Shown: piece after piece, positions 34,638 through 43,460 of the stretch
How the letters are laid out: every line of letters starts with the position of its first letter
Numbering within the stretch: position 1 is the stretch's first letter
Origin: JARRKU01 sp963675565
GTDB taxonomy: Bacteria > Desulfobacterota > Desulfobacteria > Desulfobacterales > Desulfosarcinaceae
Direction of reading: 5' to 3'
Length of the DNA stretch: 64,000 nt
Assembly (NCBI GenBank): GCA_963675565.2
Contig: CAXXYD010000004.1
Coordinates: 1,364,001-1,428,000, forward strand
The notes under the pieces: model-generated
Seen by the model: only the letters and a program-made list of their open reading frames with translations
The model's database searches: none
What the model was told of the DNA's origin: nothing
Program-made: the position numbers and the translations under genes

Positions 34638-36011
34638 ATGGCACGAACACCCTGTCCGCATCCCCCGCCGCCCGGCGAAGGCGACAGCAATCTTTCGGCC
34701 CGCCGCAACCAATGGCAGCAGGACCACCTCGATACACCAACCCGGCAGTGGCTGGCCGAAGACCAACGCTTTTTTATTCACCAGAGCCTGTCAACCCCCT
34801 GCCTCAACGTCCTCCAGGGTTGCCGAGGCAACTGCCTGATCGACCTGCAGGGGCGCAAACTGATCGATTTTCACGGCAACAGCGCCCACCAGGTGGGATA
34901 CGGCCACCCTTCCGTGCTGGCCGCCGTCCGGCGGCAGTTGGAAACCCTTCCGTTTTGTCCGCGGCGCTATACCAATATACCGGCCGTGGAACTGGCGTCC
35001 CGACTGGCCGGTCTGGCGCCCGGCAGCTTGAACAAGGTGCTGCTGGCCCCGGGCGGCACCAGTGCCGTCGGAATGGCGTTGAAGCTGGCCCGGGTGGCCA
35101 CCGGTCGCTTCAAAACCATATCCATGTGGGAATCTTTCCACGGGGCCTCCCTGGATGCCATCTCCATCGGTGGCGAGGCGTTGTTCCGCAGGGGAATCGG
35201 CCCGCTGCTGACCGGCACCGAACATGTGCCGCCGGCCGACCCCTACCGCTGCCTGTGGAATGCCGACGGCAACTGTGCGTCCTGCGACCTGCGCTGTGCA
35301 AAGTATATCGAATATGTCCTGGAGCAGGAGGGCGATGTGGCGGCGGTGGTGGCCGAGCCCATCCGCTGCACCCGTATCAACCCGCCGCCACCCGATTACT
35401 GGGCACGGGTACGGGCCGCCTGTGACCGGCACGGCGCACTGCTGATTTTCGACGAAACGGCGGTCTGCCTGGGACGAACGGGCCGCATGCTGGCCTGCGA
35501 ACACGAGGCCGTGGTGCCGGATATCCTCATCCTCGGAAAAGGGCTGGGCGGCGGCATCTTCCCCCTGGCGGCCATCATCGCTCGCGACGATCTCGATCTG
35601 GCACCGGAGCAGGCACTGGGCCACTATACCCACGAAAAGAGCCCCGTGGCCTGCGCGGCAGCCCTGGCAACCATCGATGTCATCGAAACCGAGGCCCTGC
35701 TGAGCAATGCCGAACGGTTGGGACGCCACGCCATGGATCGCCTGGAGTCTTTCAAGGCGGCATATCCCCTGGTGGGCGATGTCCGCGGCCGCGGACTGCT
35801 TTTCGGCGCAGAGCTGGTGCTGGACAGGAAAACCCGAACACCGGCATGCGGTCATGCGGACCGGGTGCTGTACCACAGCCTGGTCAACGGCCTCAGCTTC
35901 AAGGTCTCCCATGGCAGCTTCCTGACGCTGACACCGCCGCTGATCATTGACCGTCAAACCCTGGACCGGGCGCTGGACATTATCGGCGACGCCCTGGAAG
36001 CCGCCGCCTGA
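34638..36011 (+). CDS. pbfA: PbfA-like (R)-1-hydroxy-2-aminoethylphosphonate ammonia-lyase, PLP-dependent
   Basis: The 457-residue protein is a fold-type I PLP enzyme of the class III aminotransferase family: FDETAVCLGRTG, PLP-lysine K301 in LILGKGLGGGIFPL and YTHEKSPVACAAAL. The central CASCDLRC segment is not general in aminotransferases. In phnW/phnX operons this family member is usually PbfA, which converts (R)-1-hydroxy-2-aminoethylphosphonate to phosphonoacetaldehyde and ammonia. An ordinary transaminase cannot be excluded by sequence alone. The start is 6 bases behind AAAAGGA; a 167-bp gap separates it from phnX. Confidence 0.82.
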   Translation: MARTPCPHPPPPGEGDSNLSARRNQWQQDHLDTPTRQWLAEDQRFFIHQSLSTPCLNVLQGCRGNCLIDLQGRKLIDFHGNSAHQVGYGHPSVLAAVRRQLETLPFCPRRYTNIPAVELASRLAGLAPGSLNKVLLAPGGTSAVGMALKLARVATGRFKTISMWESFHGASLDAISIGGEALFRRGIGPLLTGTEHVPPADPYRCLWNADGNCASCDLRCAKYIEYVLEQEGDVAAVVAEPIRCTRINPPPPDYWARVRAACDRHGALLIFDETAVCLGRTGRMLACEHEAVVPDILILGKGLGGGIFPLAAIIARDDLDLAPEQALGHYTHEKSPVACAAALATIDVIETEALLSNAERLGRHAMDRLESFKAAYPLVGDVRGRGLLFGAELVLDRKTRTPACGHADRVLYHSLVNGLSFKVSHGSFLTLTPPLIIDRQTLDRALDIIGDALEAAA

Positions 36012-36031
36012 CCAAACAAGGGAGAAAGCCT

Positions 36032-37147
36032 ATGGACACCGACCGCAGCCCACTACCGGAAAACCCCTACCTGCTTCTGACGCCGGGCCCCCTGAGCACC
36101 ACCCGAAGCGTCAAAGAAGTAATGCTCAGGGACTGGTGCACCTGGGACCGGGACTACAACCGGATCGTACAGGACATTCGCCGCAGGCTAGTCCGGCTGG
36201 CCACCCGGGCCGAGGGATATACCGCCGTGCTGATGCAAGGCAGCGGCACTTACTGCGTGGAGGCCACCATCACAACCATGATGCCCCGCAGCGGTACCCT
36301 GCTGGTTCTGGCCAACGGCGCATACGGCCAGCGCATGGCCACTATCGCCCGCCGCTGCGCCATACCCTGCATCACCCTGGACAGCGGCGAACTTGCTCCG
36401 CCGGACCTGGAAACGCTCAAGCGCCAACTGGCCGGGGCCTCTCCCGTCACCCATGTGGCCGCCGTGCACTGTGAAACGACCACCGGCATGCTCAACCCGA
36501 TCCAGGCCATCGGAGAAATCGTCAAAGCATCCGGCCGGACCTTCATGGTAGACGCCATGAGCAGTTTCGGCGGCATCCCGATGGATATGGCCCGCATCGG
36601 CGCCGACTACCTCGTCAGCAGCGCCAACAAGTGCATCCAGGGGGTGCCGGGCTTCGGATTCGTCATCGCCAGGCAGGCCGAACTGGAAGCCGCCGCCGGC
36701 CGTGCACGATCCCTGAGCCTGGATCTTCACGACCAGTGGCAGACCATGGAAACCCAGGGCGGCAAATGGCGTTTCACTTCTCCGACCCACGTGGTCCGGG
36801 CCTTTTCCCAGGCGCTGGATGAATTGGACGCGGAAGGCGGCGTGGTCCGGCGACATGAGCGTTACCGCAACAATCAGCGCTTGCTGGTTAAAGGCATGGC
36901 CGCATTGGGATTTGCCCCGCTGCTGCCGGCCCAATGGCAGTCGCCGATCATCACGGCATTTCACAGCCCGGACGCCGCCAAATACAATTTTCAAAATTTC
37001 TATGGGGCCCTGAAGTCCCGGGGATTTGTGATTTACCCCGGCAAAGTCACCGAACATGACACGTTCCGCATCGGCAATATCGGCAACGTCACAACACAGG
37101 ATATCGAAAACGTGCTCAGGGCTGTAAAAGCGTCCATAGACGGGTAG
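36032..37147 (+). CDS. phnW: 2-Aminoethylphosphonate-pyruvate transaminase
   Basis: The 371-residue protein starts LLLTPGPLSTTRSVK, the PhnW signature, and continues with DWCTWDRDYN, MQGSGTYCVEA and the PLP-lysine K200 in VSSANKCIQGVPGFGFVIA. It transfers the amino group of 2-aminoethylphosphonate to pyruvate, giving phosphonoacetaldehyde for PhnX. It is the last intact gene of the operon, 20 bases after pbfA, with GGGAGAAAGCC as ribosome site. Confidence 0.97.
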   Translation: MDTDRSPLPENPYLLLTPGPLSTTRSVKEVMLRDWCTWDRDYNRIVQDIRRRLVRLATRAEGYTAVLMQGSGTYCVEATITTMMPRSGTLLVLANGAYGQRMATIARRCAIPCITLDSGELAPPDLETLKRQLAGASPVTHVAAVHCETTTGMLNPIQAIGEIVKASGRTFMVDAMSSFGGIPMDMARIGADYLVSSANKCIQGVPGFGFVIARQAELEAAAGRARSLSLDLHDQWQTMETQGGKWRFTSPTHVVRAFSQALDELDAEGGVVRRHERYRNNQRLLVKGMAALGFAPLLPAQWQSPIITAFHSPDAAKYNFQNFYGALKSRGFVIYPGKVTEHDTFRIGNIGNVTTQDIENVLRAVKASIDG

Positions 37148-37177
37148 ACGATCCGGCCAAATCATGGAATACGTTAA

Positions 37178-37339
37178 TCCACTGAGTACCAGAGCCATCG
37201 CGCCGAACTGCTTACCCGCCGAAAATATCGGGTGGCCTCTCCCCTGGTGGTATCTGAAGACGAAATCGGCTGGCTGACGGATGCACTGGATGATGCGCTG
37301 TCCGAAGCCGGTGCATGGATCGGCGGTCGCACTCCGTAA
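37178..37339 (+). pseudogene. C-terminal fragment of a class III aminotransferase
   Basis: An open frame without start codon encodes KYRVASPLVVSEDEIGWL followed by TDALDDALSEAG, which closely resembles the extreme C-terminus of class III aminotransferases (pattern PLVISEDEID-L--ALDEAL). The remainder of the gene is missing. It follows phnW directly and may be the remains of a duplicated pbfA-like or alanine-pyruvate aminotransferase gene. Confidence 0.55.
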
Positions 37340-37369
37340 TCTGTTGCGGCCGGCTTTCTTTCGTACGGA

Positions 37370-40300
37370 TTAGAGGCGTAATGTGGTCAGCAGCGCCTGC
37401 AAACTGGCCCAGAGCACTTTGAGTTCCAATTTCAGGGGAACCTTGAGGCGTTTTTCCTTCACCGGGGTGACCACGAATCGAATTTCCCCGGCCCGCGGCG
37501 AAACCTGTCCATTGGCCAAAACGCGCTCAATGGTGGCGACATAACGCCGCCCCCGGACAAAGGGCTGCTCACCGTTAAAGTGCGAAACACGCAGGCTGTT
37601 GCCGACAGCGGAATAGGCCGCCTCATAGCGGCCCGCGGCAGTGCCGCAATAGATCCGATAATGGCTGTCGGAATAACGGTGGTTGTCCCAGCCGAACTGA
37701 ACCGCATCCCCATCCATGGCGGCCACAAAACCCTGGGGGGCCTCCAGGGACGGGTCGGATGGACGCCCGCCGGGTATCCGGTGCAGTGAAACCGCCATGG
37801 GCGGATGGGCAAAACCGATCAGATCCCGCCGGACGGCATCCGGCATGGTCCGCCCGCTGAAAAAAGCAAGCATCATGCTGAAATCATGCGTGGCGTCGTT
37901 GTAGGTGGGGCCGGCACTGGCAAATTGTTCACCGGCCACCAGCGTGGCGTCAAACCCGTTGCCGTTGCCCCAGGTCGGCGGCGTGTACTGGCGGCCGTAA
38001 TACGTCCCCAGGGGGTTGACCCGGAGGGAGAATCGTGAAGTGCGGGCATGATAGCGCATTTTCAGCGGCGCGAAAGCAAAGGTGGAAAGCACGCTGGTAT
38101 CCAAGCCAATGCCCATTCCGGCACTGCCGGCGACAATTCCGACATAGGACTCGGTAATGTGGTTGTTGACATTGTCCAGGTTCAGGTTCCGTTCGCTGTG
38201 GCGGAAATAGTCCAGGGCATATTCGGTGGCAACGCCCAGATAGTTCCGCTTCAGGATGCGCACGGGATCCTCCAGGGTGGTCTGCGGCGCAAATCGAATC
38301 TCGGCCGGAGCCACCTCCTGCCAGGCCAGATCGGTCCGACGCATCAGCCCCGGCGTGGCGGCCTTGAGCAAATCCCGCTTTTCGGTGCTGGGATATTGAA
38401 TACGGCCCTGCACCAGCAGATAAGGCGAGCCGGCCATTACGGTGTAGCGGTAATCCATCCACCCGTCGGACACGGTATGGCCCTCCGGTCCCGGAAGCGG
38501 CCCGGACAAACGAAATGACGCGGTCCGTCCATCGGCGCCGCAGCGAGCGGTTCCGAGGGCTCCCCGGACGCCAAGCGTCCGGCCGTCCCACTTCAGATAG
38601 GGCATCAAACTGCCGGCCTCGACCTGACGGATGCCGTCCAGGTCGACACCTTCGATCCGGCCCCCTTTGAAACGAAGCGCAAGCCTACCGTTGGAAATGC
38701 CGGCGTCATGCACCGTTATCGCATCCCCGGCTGAGGCCGGCCGGACCCGGGCCCCGAAAACGGCACACAAATCATAGATGCCATCCGTTACCGCCGTCTC
38801 CCCGGCAACATACAGGGTGAGCATGGGCTCAGCCGTATCGTAGGCGCTGCCCCCCAGGTTCACGACCGGAACAACTTCCCCGCCAGAGTGCACCAGCGCC
38901 AGCACCATGCCTTCTGCATATCCCACCGGAATCGGCACTTTAAGAAAGCGGATGCCGACGGGGGAATCTTCCTGCTGCGGTTGCAGCACCAGCAGCGTAT
39001 CCAACCGCATCATACCGTCCAGGCGTTCCGTGGACAGTGGTTTCCGTCGCATATATTCCCGAAACCCGTCTGCGATCGTTTGCTCGGCCTGGTCCGCATA
39101 GCTGTTCAAATCTTCGGCAAGCCCGGCCATGGCGCGCTCACGCTGGCGCGCCACAAAGGGCGTGGCCATGCCAAAGTGGGTTGTGGATAAAGCGCGCAGA
39201 CGTTTTCTGGCCGAAAATGTCATCAGGTCTTCCAGTTGGGCGTGGTTCACCGTGTCCTTCAGAATCGCCATGGCCTTGCGCGCCGCAGTGCCTGCGCGCC
39301 GGCTGCGTTCGATAGTGGCCCAGAAAGCAGGCACTTCCGCCTTTTCGGCCCAGGACTGGTATCCGTCGAAGCTCCCGTCGGCCGTATCCTGGCTGAAGGA
39401 AAACGTTCCCACCGGCCGGTGGCCGGCCAGATACTCGCCCAGCCCGGTGAAATGCACACCGGAAAACCCCTGAACTTCGCTTACCAGCCCACTGATACCA
39501 CTGGTGTTGGGCAGCCAGTCCATGATCCATGGCAGGTCGACACCGCTCCACAGCTCTGAATCGGCATCGTAATTGATAAAAATCAGGGCATCCTGATTCA
39601 GCTCCCCTTTTTGCTGCAGATCCCGCAATTCGCCGACCCAGTGTTTGAGGCTGGTGTGCTCCACAAGGTCGCCGATATGATAGGTCGGGATGACCACCAT
39701 CTCTTCTTTTGTTTGCGGATTGCGATACAGCATCGGATTGTGGGCCTCCGCCCGGCTCAAGGGGCGGCTGAAAACCCTGAAGGTATCAAAGGGCGTGGCG
39801 CTGTAATATAGCGCCACGGCCTGGACACCGTATTTACGATAAATGGAAAAGCTGCCCGGGGTGGTCATCATCTCCTGTGGCCGGACAATGGGCGTGTATG
39901 TCCCGAATAGATCCCGTACGCCGCTTTGCCATGGATTTGAAATGGACCAGCGCACGGCATCTTCGAGTTCCTGCCGGGTCATGGCTGACACCAAACCGTT
40001 GTTGTATGACATCAGAATGACTTCATCGCCGTTTTCATGAACGCGCCGCCGGATATCCGAGATGATATCCGGCGCGTAGCGGGGCAATATCTCCTGCAGG
40101 GAAAACAGGTTGTCAAAATCCCAGACCCCTTTGACCGGAACGCCGTTGGCGTTGCACTGGTCCAAGGCCCGGATGATATGGCGGATGATGCGAATATCTT
40201 TGCCGAAGCCACTGTCATCGTTGGTATCGTTGCGAAAGGAGTGATACAAATTGACGTGAAAACCAAAGGCGATATAAACGTTGTGATTCGATTCGGACCG

Positions 40301-40408
40301 GCGGTCGTCGGCGCCCGCCAGGGCCAGCAAAATTGTCAGCCCGATGGCCGCCATGGAAAGACCCATGACACCCCGGTTAAAAAAATGCCTCCGTTTGATA
40401 TGCCACAT
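37370..40408 (-). CDS. Large exported glycoside-hydrolase-like protein (GH38/GH57-type fold)
   Basis: The 1012-residue protein has an N-terminal signal/anchor helix (about 12-34), a catalytic-looking domain (about 40-330) with FGFHVNLYHSFRND, FDNLFSLQEI, ILMSYNN and INYDADSELW, an alpha-helical middle (350-460), a beta-rich domain (480-900), and an Ig/fibronectin-like segment near the end. The domain order recalls GH38 and GH57 alpha-mannosidase/amylase-type enzymes, but the usual HxD/HxH motifs are not obvious. Start ATG at 40408 follows CAGGTGG; the TTG further upstream is unlikely. Substrate unknown. It is a single gene. Confidence 0.6.
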   Translation of the reverse strand: MWHIKRRHFFNRGVMGLSMAAIGLTILLALAGADDRRSESNHNVYIAFGFHVNLYHSFRNDTNDDSGFGKDIRIIRHIIRALDQCNANGVPVKGVWDFDNLFSLQEILPRYAPDIISDIRRRVHENGDEVILMSYNNGLVSAMTRQELEDAVRWSISNPWQSGVRDLFGTYTPIVRPQEMMTTPGSFSIYRKYGVQAVALYYSATPFDTFRVFSRPLSRAEAHNPMLYRNPQTKEEMVVIPTYHIGDLVEHTSLKHWVGELRDLQQKGELNQDALIFINYDADSELWSGVDLPWIMDWLPNTSGISGLVSEVQGFSGVHFTGLGEYLAGHRPVGTFSFSQDTADGSFDGYQSWAEKAEVPAFWATIERSRRAGTAARKAMAILKDTVNHAQLEDLMTFSARKRLRALSTTHFGMATPFVARQRERAMAGLAEDLNSYADQAEQTIADGFREYMRRKPLSTERLDGMMRLDTLLVLQPQQEDSPVGIRFLKVPIPVGYAEGMVLALVHSGGEVVPVVNLGGSAYDTAEPMLTLYVAGETAVTDGIYDLCAVFGARVRPASAGDAITVHDAGISNGRLALRFKGGRIEGVDLDGIRQVEAGSLMPYLKWDGRTLGVRGALGTARCGADGRTASFRLSGPLPGPEGHTVSDGWMDYRYTVMAGSPYLLVQGRIQYPSTEKRDLLKAATPGLMRRTDLAWQEVAPAEIRFAPQTTLEDPVRILKRNYLGVATEYALDYFRHSERNLNLDNVNNHITESYVGIVAGSAGMGIGLDTSVLSTFAFAPLKMRYHARTSRFSLRVNPLGTYYGRQYTPPTWGNGNGFDATLVAGEQFASAGPTYNDATHDFSMMLAFFSGRTMPDAVRRDLIGFAHPPMAVSLHRIPGGRPSDPSLEAPQGFVAAMDGDAVQFGWDNHRYSDSHYRIYCGTAAGRYEAAYSAVGNSLRVSHFNGEQPFVRGRRYVATIERVLANGQVSPRAGEIRFVVTPVKEKRLKVPLKLELKVLWASLQALLTTLRL

Positions 40409-40689
40409 GCCGGCCACCTGCAAATTCTAACCTTAACAGAACAGTTTTGTAACCAAAAACTAACACGGCATCCGGGTCAAGGCAACGCCGGCCAGCCCAC
40501 CTTATCCATTACTATTCCTATCCGAGGGGCCGGATGATGACGCCGACACCCATCCATTTTTTAGCGGAAGGGCATTCGAATCGGCCCGGAATTTGGCTGC
40601 CGGTCCCTGTTTTTTGTTGGGGCAGCGGACTTTTTGTGCTTATCTGTCAGGATTCACCATAATCCAAATCTCAACAGATGGAGACCGCT

Positions 40690-41004
40690 ATGAGAGAATC
40701 CAACACCAACTCCAACGGTAAAGCATGGACGCAGGAAGAAATTGATGCGGTATGGCAAAAAGGACAAGTGATCCAGGGTCACGACCCGGATGCCTTAAGA
40801 CAGGATGCCTGCGACACCTGGATCGCCTATCCGGAATTCGGAAATACTATGGAGAATAATGCGGGGTGGGAAATTGACCATATTCAACCCGTTTCAAAAG
40901 ATGGAACAGATGACCTTTCCAATCTGCAGCCTTTACAGTGGGAAAACAATCGAAAGAAAGATGACGACTGGCCTGTCTGGAACTGCGCCAAGATCGCCAG
41001 CTGA
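40690..41004 (+). CDS. HNH-endonuclease-fold protein
   Basis: The 104-residue protein ends with an HNH motif: WEIDHIQPVSKDGTDDLSNLQPLQWENNRKK, in which the His-Asp and the two Asn lie in the order of the beta-beta-alpha metal nuclease fold. The N-terminal part (WTQEEIDAVWQKG) is helical. The start at 40690 (MRESN) is chosen because GGAG lies 6 bases upstream; an ATG at 40678 is also in frame. It is a lone gene, next to a perfect palindrome. Nuclease activity is inferred from the motif. Confidence 0.75.
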   Translation: MRESNTNSNGKAWTQEEIDAVWQKGQVIQGHDPDALRQDACDTWIAYPEFGNTMENNAGWEIDHIQPVSKDGTDDLSNLQPLQWENNRKKDDDWPVWNCAKIAS

Positions 41005-41077
41005 CATTTCGCGACAGCCCGCCTTTGGGCTATTTTAGCCGGCGGCTTCGCTACCCGCGGCCCATCGGGGACAAGCT

Positions 41078-41147
41078 TTATGGGGACGTATATCAGGTTA
41101 TCAGTTAATCTATAGATTAACTGATAACCTGATATACGTCCCCATAA
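41078..41147. repeat. Perfect 70-bp palindrome
   Basis: TTATGGGGACGTATATCAGG (41078-41097) continues to the centre between 41112 and 41113 and is mirrored without mismatch or spacer to 41147. Each arm is 35 bp. The ends TTATGGGGACG resemble termini of REP/RAYT-related elements of proteobacteria (from memory). It lies between the HNH gene and the sigma-54 regulator, both of which end here, so it may also act as a bidirectional transcription barrier. Confidence 0.85.
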
Positions 41148-41165
41148 GTTACATCCCTAAAAAGC

Positions 41166-42515
41166 TTATTCTGCTTCCAGTGCTTCGGGGTGTTCGCTGA
41201 TGAACCGGTAGAGGGTGGCCCGTCCGACGCCGAGTTCCCGGGCGGCGCGGGCTTTGTTGCCGCCGGTTTTGACAAGGGCCTGTCGGACTGCGGGGGTGTC
41301 CAGTTTTCTGGCGGGACCGCGGCGGCCGGCGGAGCCGGGAAGCAGCTGCAGTTCCAAGGGCAGGTCTTTGATGGCGATCACATCGCAGTTGCAACGGACA
41401 ATGGCAAACTGAACGGCATTCTGCAACTCCCGTACGTTGCCCGGCCAGGCGTAATCCATCATCACGGAGAGGGCCGATTCGGAAATGCCGGGCACGGTGT
41501 TGTCGCTGTGTTCGGCCACCTGGTTGAGAAAGTGCTTGGCCAAAAGGGGAATATCGGTTTTGCGTTCACGTAGCGGTGGAATCTGGATGGGAATCACGTT
41601 GAGCCGGTAGAAAAGGTCCTCTCTAAAGTCATTGCGCTGAACGGCCTTTTTGAGATCCTTATTGGTGGCGCTGATCACCCGCACATTGACGCCGGTCGTC
41701 TTTTCCCCGCCGACTTTTTCAAAAGTGCCCTCCTGGAGAAAACGCAGCAGCTTGACCTGCAGCGGCTTGGTCAGTTCGGCCACCTCATCCAGGAACACAC
41801 TGCCGCCGTCGGCCAGTTCAAAGCGCCCCTTTTTGTCACGGATGGCGCCGGAAAAGGCCCCTTTGACATGGCCGAACAATTCGCTTTCTATCAATCCTTC
41901 CGGCAGGGCACCGCAGTTGATGGGCACGAAGGGCGCCCCCCCCCTGCGACTCTCGTTATGGATGGCATTGGCCACCAGTTCCTTGCCGGTGCCGGTCTCG
42001 CCAAAAATATGGACGGGGAAATCATATTGGGCCACATCGACGATTTGCTGGTAGACCATCCGCATCTTGCTGTCACCGCCGATGATGTTGGCAAACCGGG
42101 CCGCTTCGCCGCTGCGCCGCTGAAGCTCGATCAACTCGGTCATATCATGGAAAGAGGCCACCACGCCCACGAAATCCCCGCCATCGTCACGAATCATGGT
42201 GGCGGTAAATTCCACGCGGCGCTGTTCCCCCGCCCTGGTGGTCAACGTGAGCGGGTACTCGAGCCGGTCCACACACACGGATTGGCCATTGCAAAAGGAG
42301 CAACGCTGCCCGCAAAACGGCCCATCGAAGACCTCATGGCAGTCACGCCCGAGCACTTCTTCACGACTGTACCCGGTGATCCGCTCGGCTTCGGCATTGA
42401 AGAAGAAAATGCGCCGCTGCAAATCGTGTGCAATGATGCCTTCTTTCAGGTTGTCCAGGATACGTGTCAGGTTCTCACGACTGGCAATTTTTTCCACAAG
42501 GGGCTGTTCGCTCAT
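41166..42515 (-). CDS. Sigma-54-dependent transcriptional regulator with Cys-containing PAS domain
   Basis: The 449-residue protein has a PAS sensor (about 12-125), a sigma-54 AAA+ domain (148-385; Walker A GETGTGKE at 171-178, GAFSGA loop at 218-223, Walker B VFLDE at 239-243) and a C-terminal Fis-type helix-turn-helix (KARAARELGVGRATLYRF). The PAS carries five Cys (C59, C68, C72, C75, C81), likely a metal or redox site. The ATG at 42515 (MSEQPL) has a weak ribosome site; a TTG at 42548 would add 11 residues. Targets unknown; a sigma-54 promoter exists at 15835. Confidence 0.9.
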   Translation of the reverse strand: MSEQPLVEKIASRENLTRILDNLKEGIIAHDLQRRIFFFNAEAERITGYSREEVLGRDCHEVFDGPFCGQRCSFCNGQSVCVDRLEYPLTLTTRAGEQRRVEFTATMIRDDGGDFVGVVASFHDMTELIELQRRSGEAARFANIIGGDSKMRMVYQQIVDVAQYDFPVHIFGETGTGKELVANAIHNESRRGGAPFVPINCGALPEGLIESELFGHVKGAFSGAIRDKKGRFELADGGSVFLDEVAELTKPLQVKLLRFLQEGTFEKVGGEKTTGVNVRVISATNKDLKKAVQRNDFREDLFYRLNVIPIQIPPLRERKTDIPLLAKHFLNQVAEHSDNTVPGISESALSVMMDYAWPGNVRELQNAVQFAIVRCNCDVIAIKDLPLELQLLPGSAGRRGPARKLDTPAVRQALVKTGGNKARAARELGVGRATLYRFISEHPEALEAE

Positions 42516-42734
42516 AGCTCTGCTGTAACCATATGGATTCAATCTCAATGAATGCCGGCAAACTATAATAGACGCGCTGCAAAGTCAAACCATGTGCAAA
42601 TCGATCAGCAGTTCTCGGCGGAAGCGTCAAATAAAGTCCGAAAGCCAAAAAACCCAAATATCAAAGGATGTCTCCGGCCTATTTTATTTCCGGACCTTAC
42701 CGTAATCCTTCAATTCAAGTACTCATCCGTATTT

Positions 42735-43460
42735 TTAGCCTCTATTTAGATAGGGTTGTTCCCTGGGTAATTGGATAAGCTCCAGAATATTTATCTCTGG
42801 TGGTTGACATGCCATATATAACACTGTAGCAGCTATTTCCTCGTAGGACATCATTTTTCTAGGGTCCCTTTTGCCGGTCACCTTGTCCATATTTCCTGTC
42901 AACCCGGGATGCAAACACCCGCAAGTTATACCAAACTCCCGCCCTTCCAGTGCAGTCGTATGTGTCAATCCCACTAACCCGAACTTAGCACAATTATAGG
43001 GGGCAGTATTGGGTCGCACCCGCTGTGCAGAGATGCTGCCAATATTAATAATACGCCCGGATCCTTGTTTTTTCATGATGCGAATCGCTTCGCGGGTGCA
43101 TATAAACGGCGCCCTGAGCTCGATATTGATTACATGGTCCCATGTTTCAGTTGACATTTCATCTATCGGCTGGTCAATAAAAACACCTGCATTATTGACT
43201 AAAATATCCAATCTGCCAAAGCGTTCCATTGTTTTAACAAACATGTTCTCTATTTGCTCTTCGATGGTTAAATCCGCGGGCACTATTTCAACCATAACGC
43301 CATAATCCATTAAAACAGCCGCTGTTTTTTTTAAGTCTTTGATTGTTCGTGCAGCCAGCACAAGGTTTGCGCTTTCCTGTGCTAAAGCTATGGCTATTGC
43401 CTTGCCAATCCCGCGGCTGGCACCAGTTACTATCGCCACCTTTCCATCGAGTTGTTTCAT
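42735..43460 (-). CDS. SDR-family 3-ketoacyl-ACP-reductase-like protein, AT-rich
   Basis: The 241-residue protein has TGASRGIGKA (NAD(P) loop), NNAG, IGSIS and YNCAKFG (Tyr-Lys catalytic pair), as in FabG-like short-chain dehydrogenases. The ending ELIQLPREQPYLNRG is atypical. Codon use is clearly richer in A and T than that of neighbouring genes, and the 746 bp upstream contain no gene, both signs of recent acquisition. Start ATG at 43460 follows AAGAGG. Substrate unknown. Confidence 0.85.
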   Translation of the reverse strand: MKQLDGKVAIVTGASRGIGKAIAIALAQESANLVLAARTIKDLKKTAAVLMDYGVMVEIVPADLTIEEQIENMFVKTMERFGRLDILVNNAGVFIDQPIDEMSTETWDHVINIELRAPFICTREAIRIMKKQGSGRIINIGSISAQRVRPNTAPYNCAKFGLVGLTHTTALEGREFGITCGCLHPGLTGNMDKVTGKRDPRKMMSYEEIAATVLYMACQPPEINILELIQLPREQPYLNRG

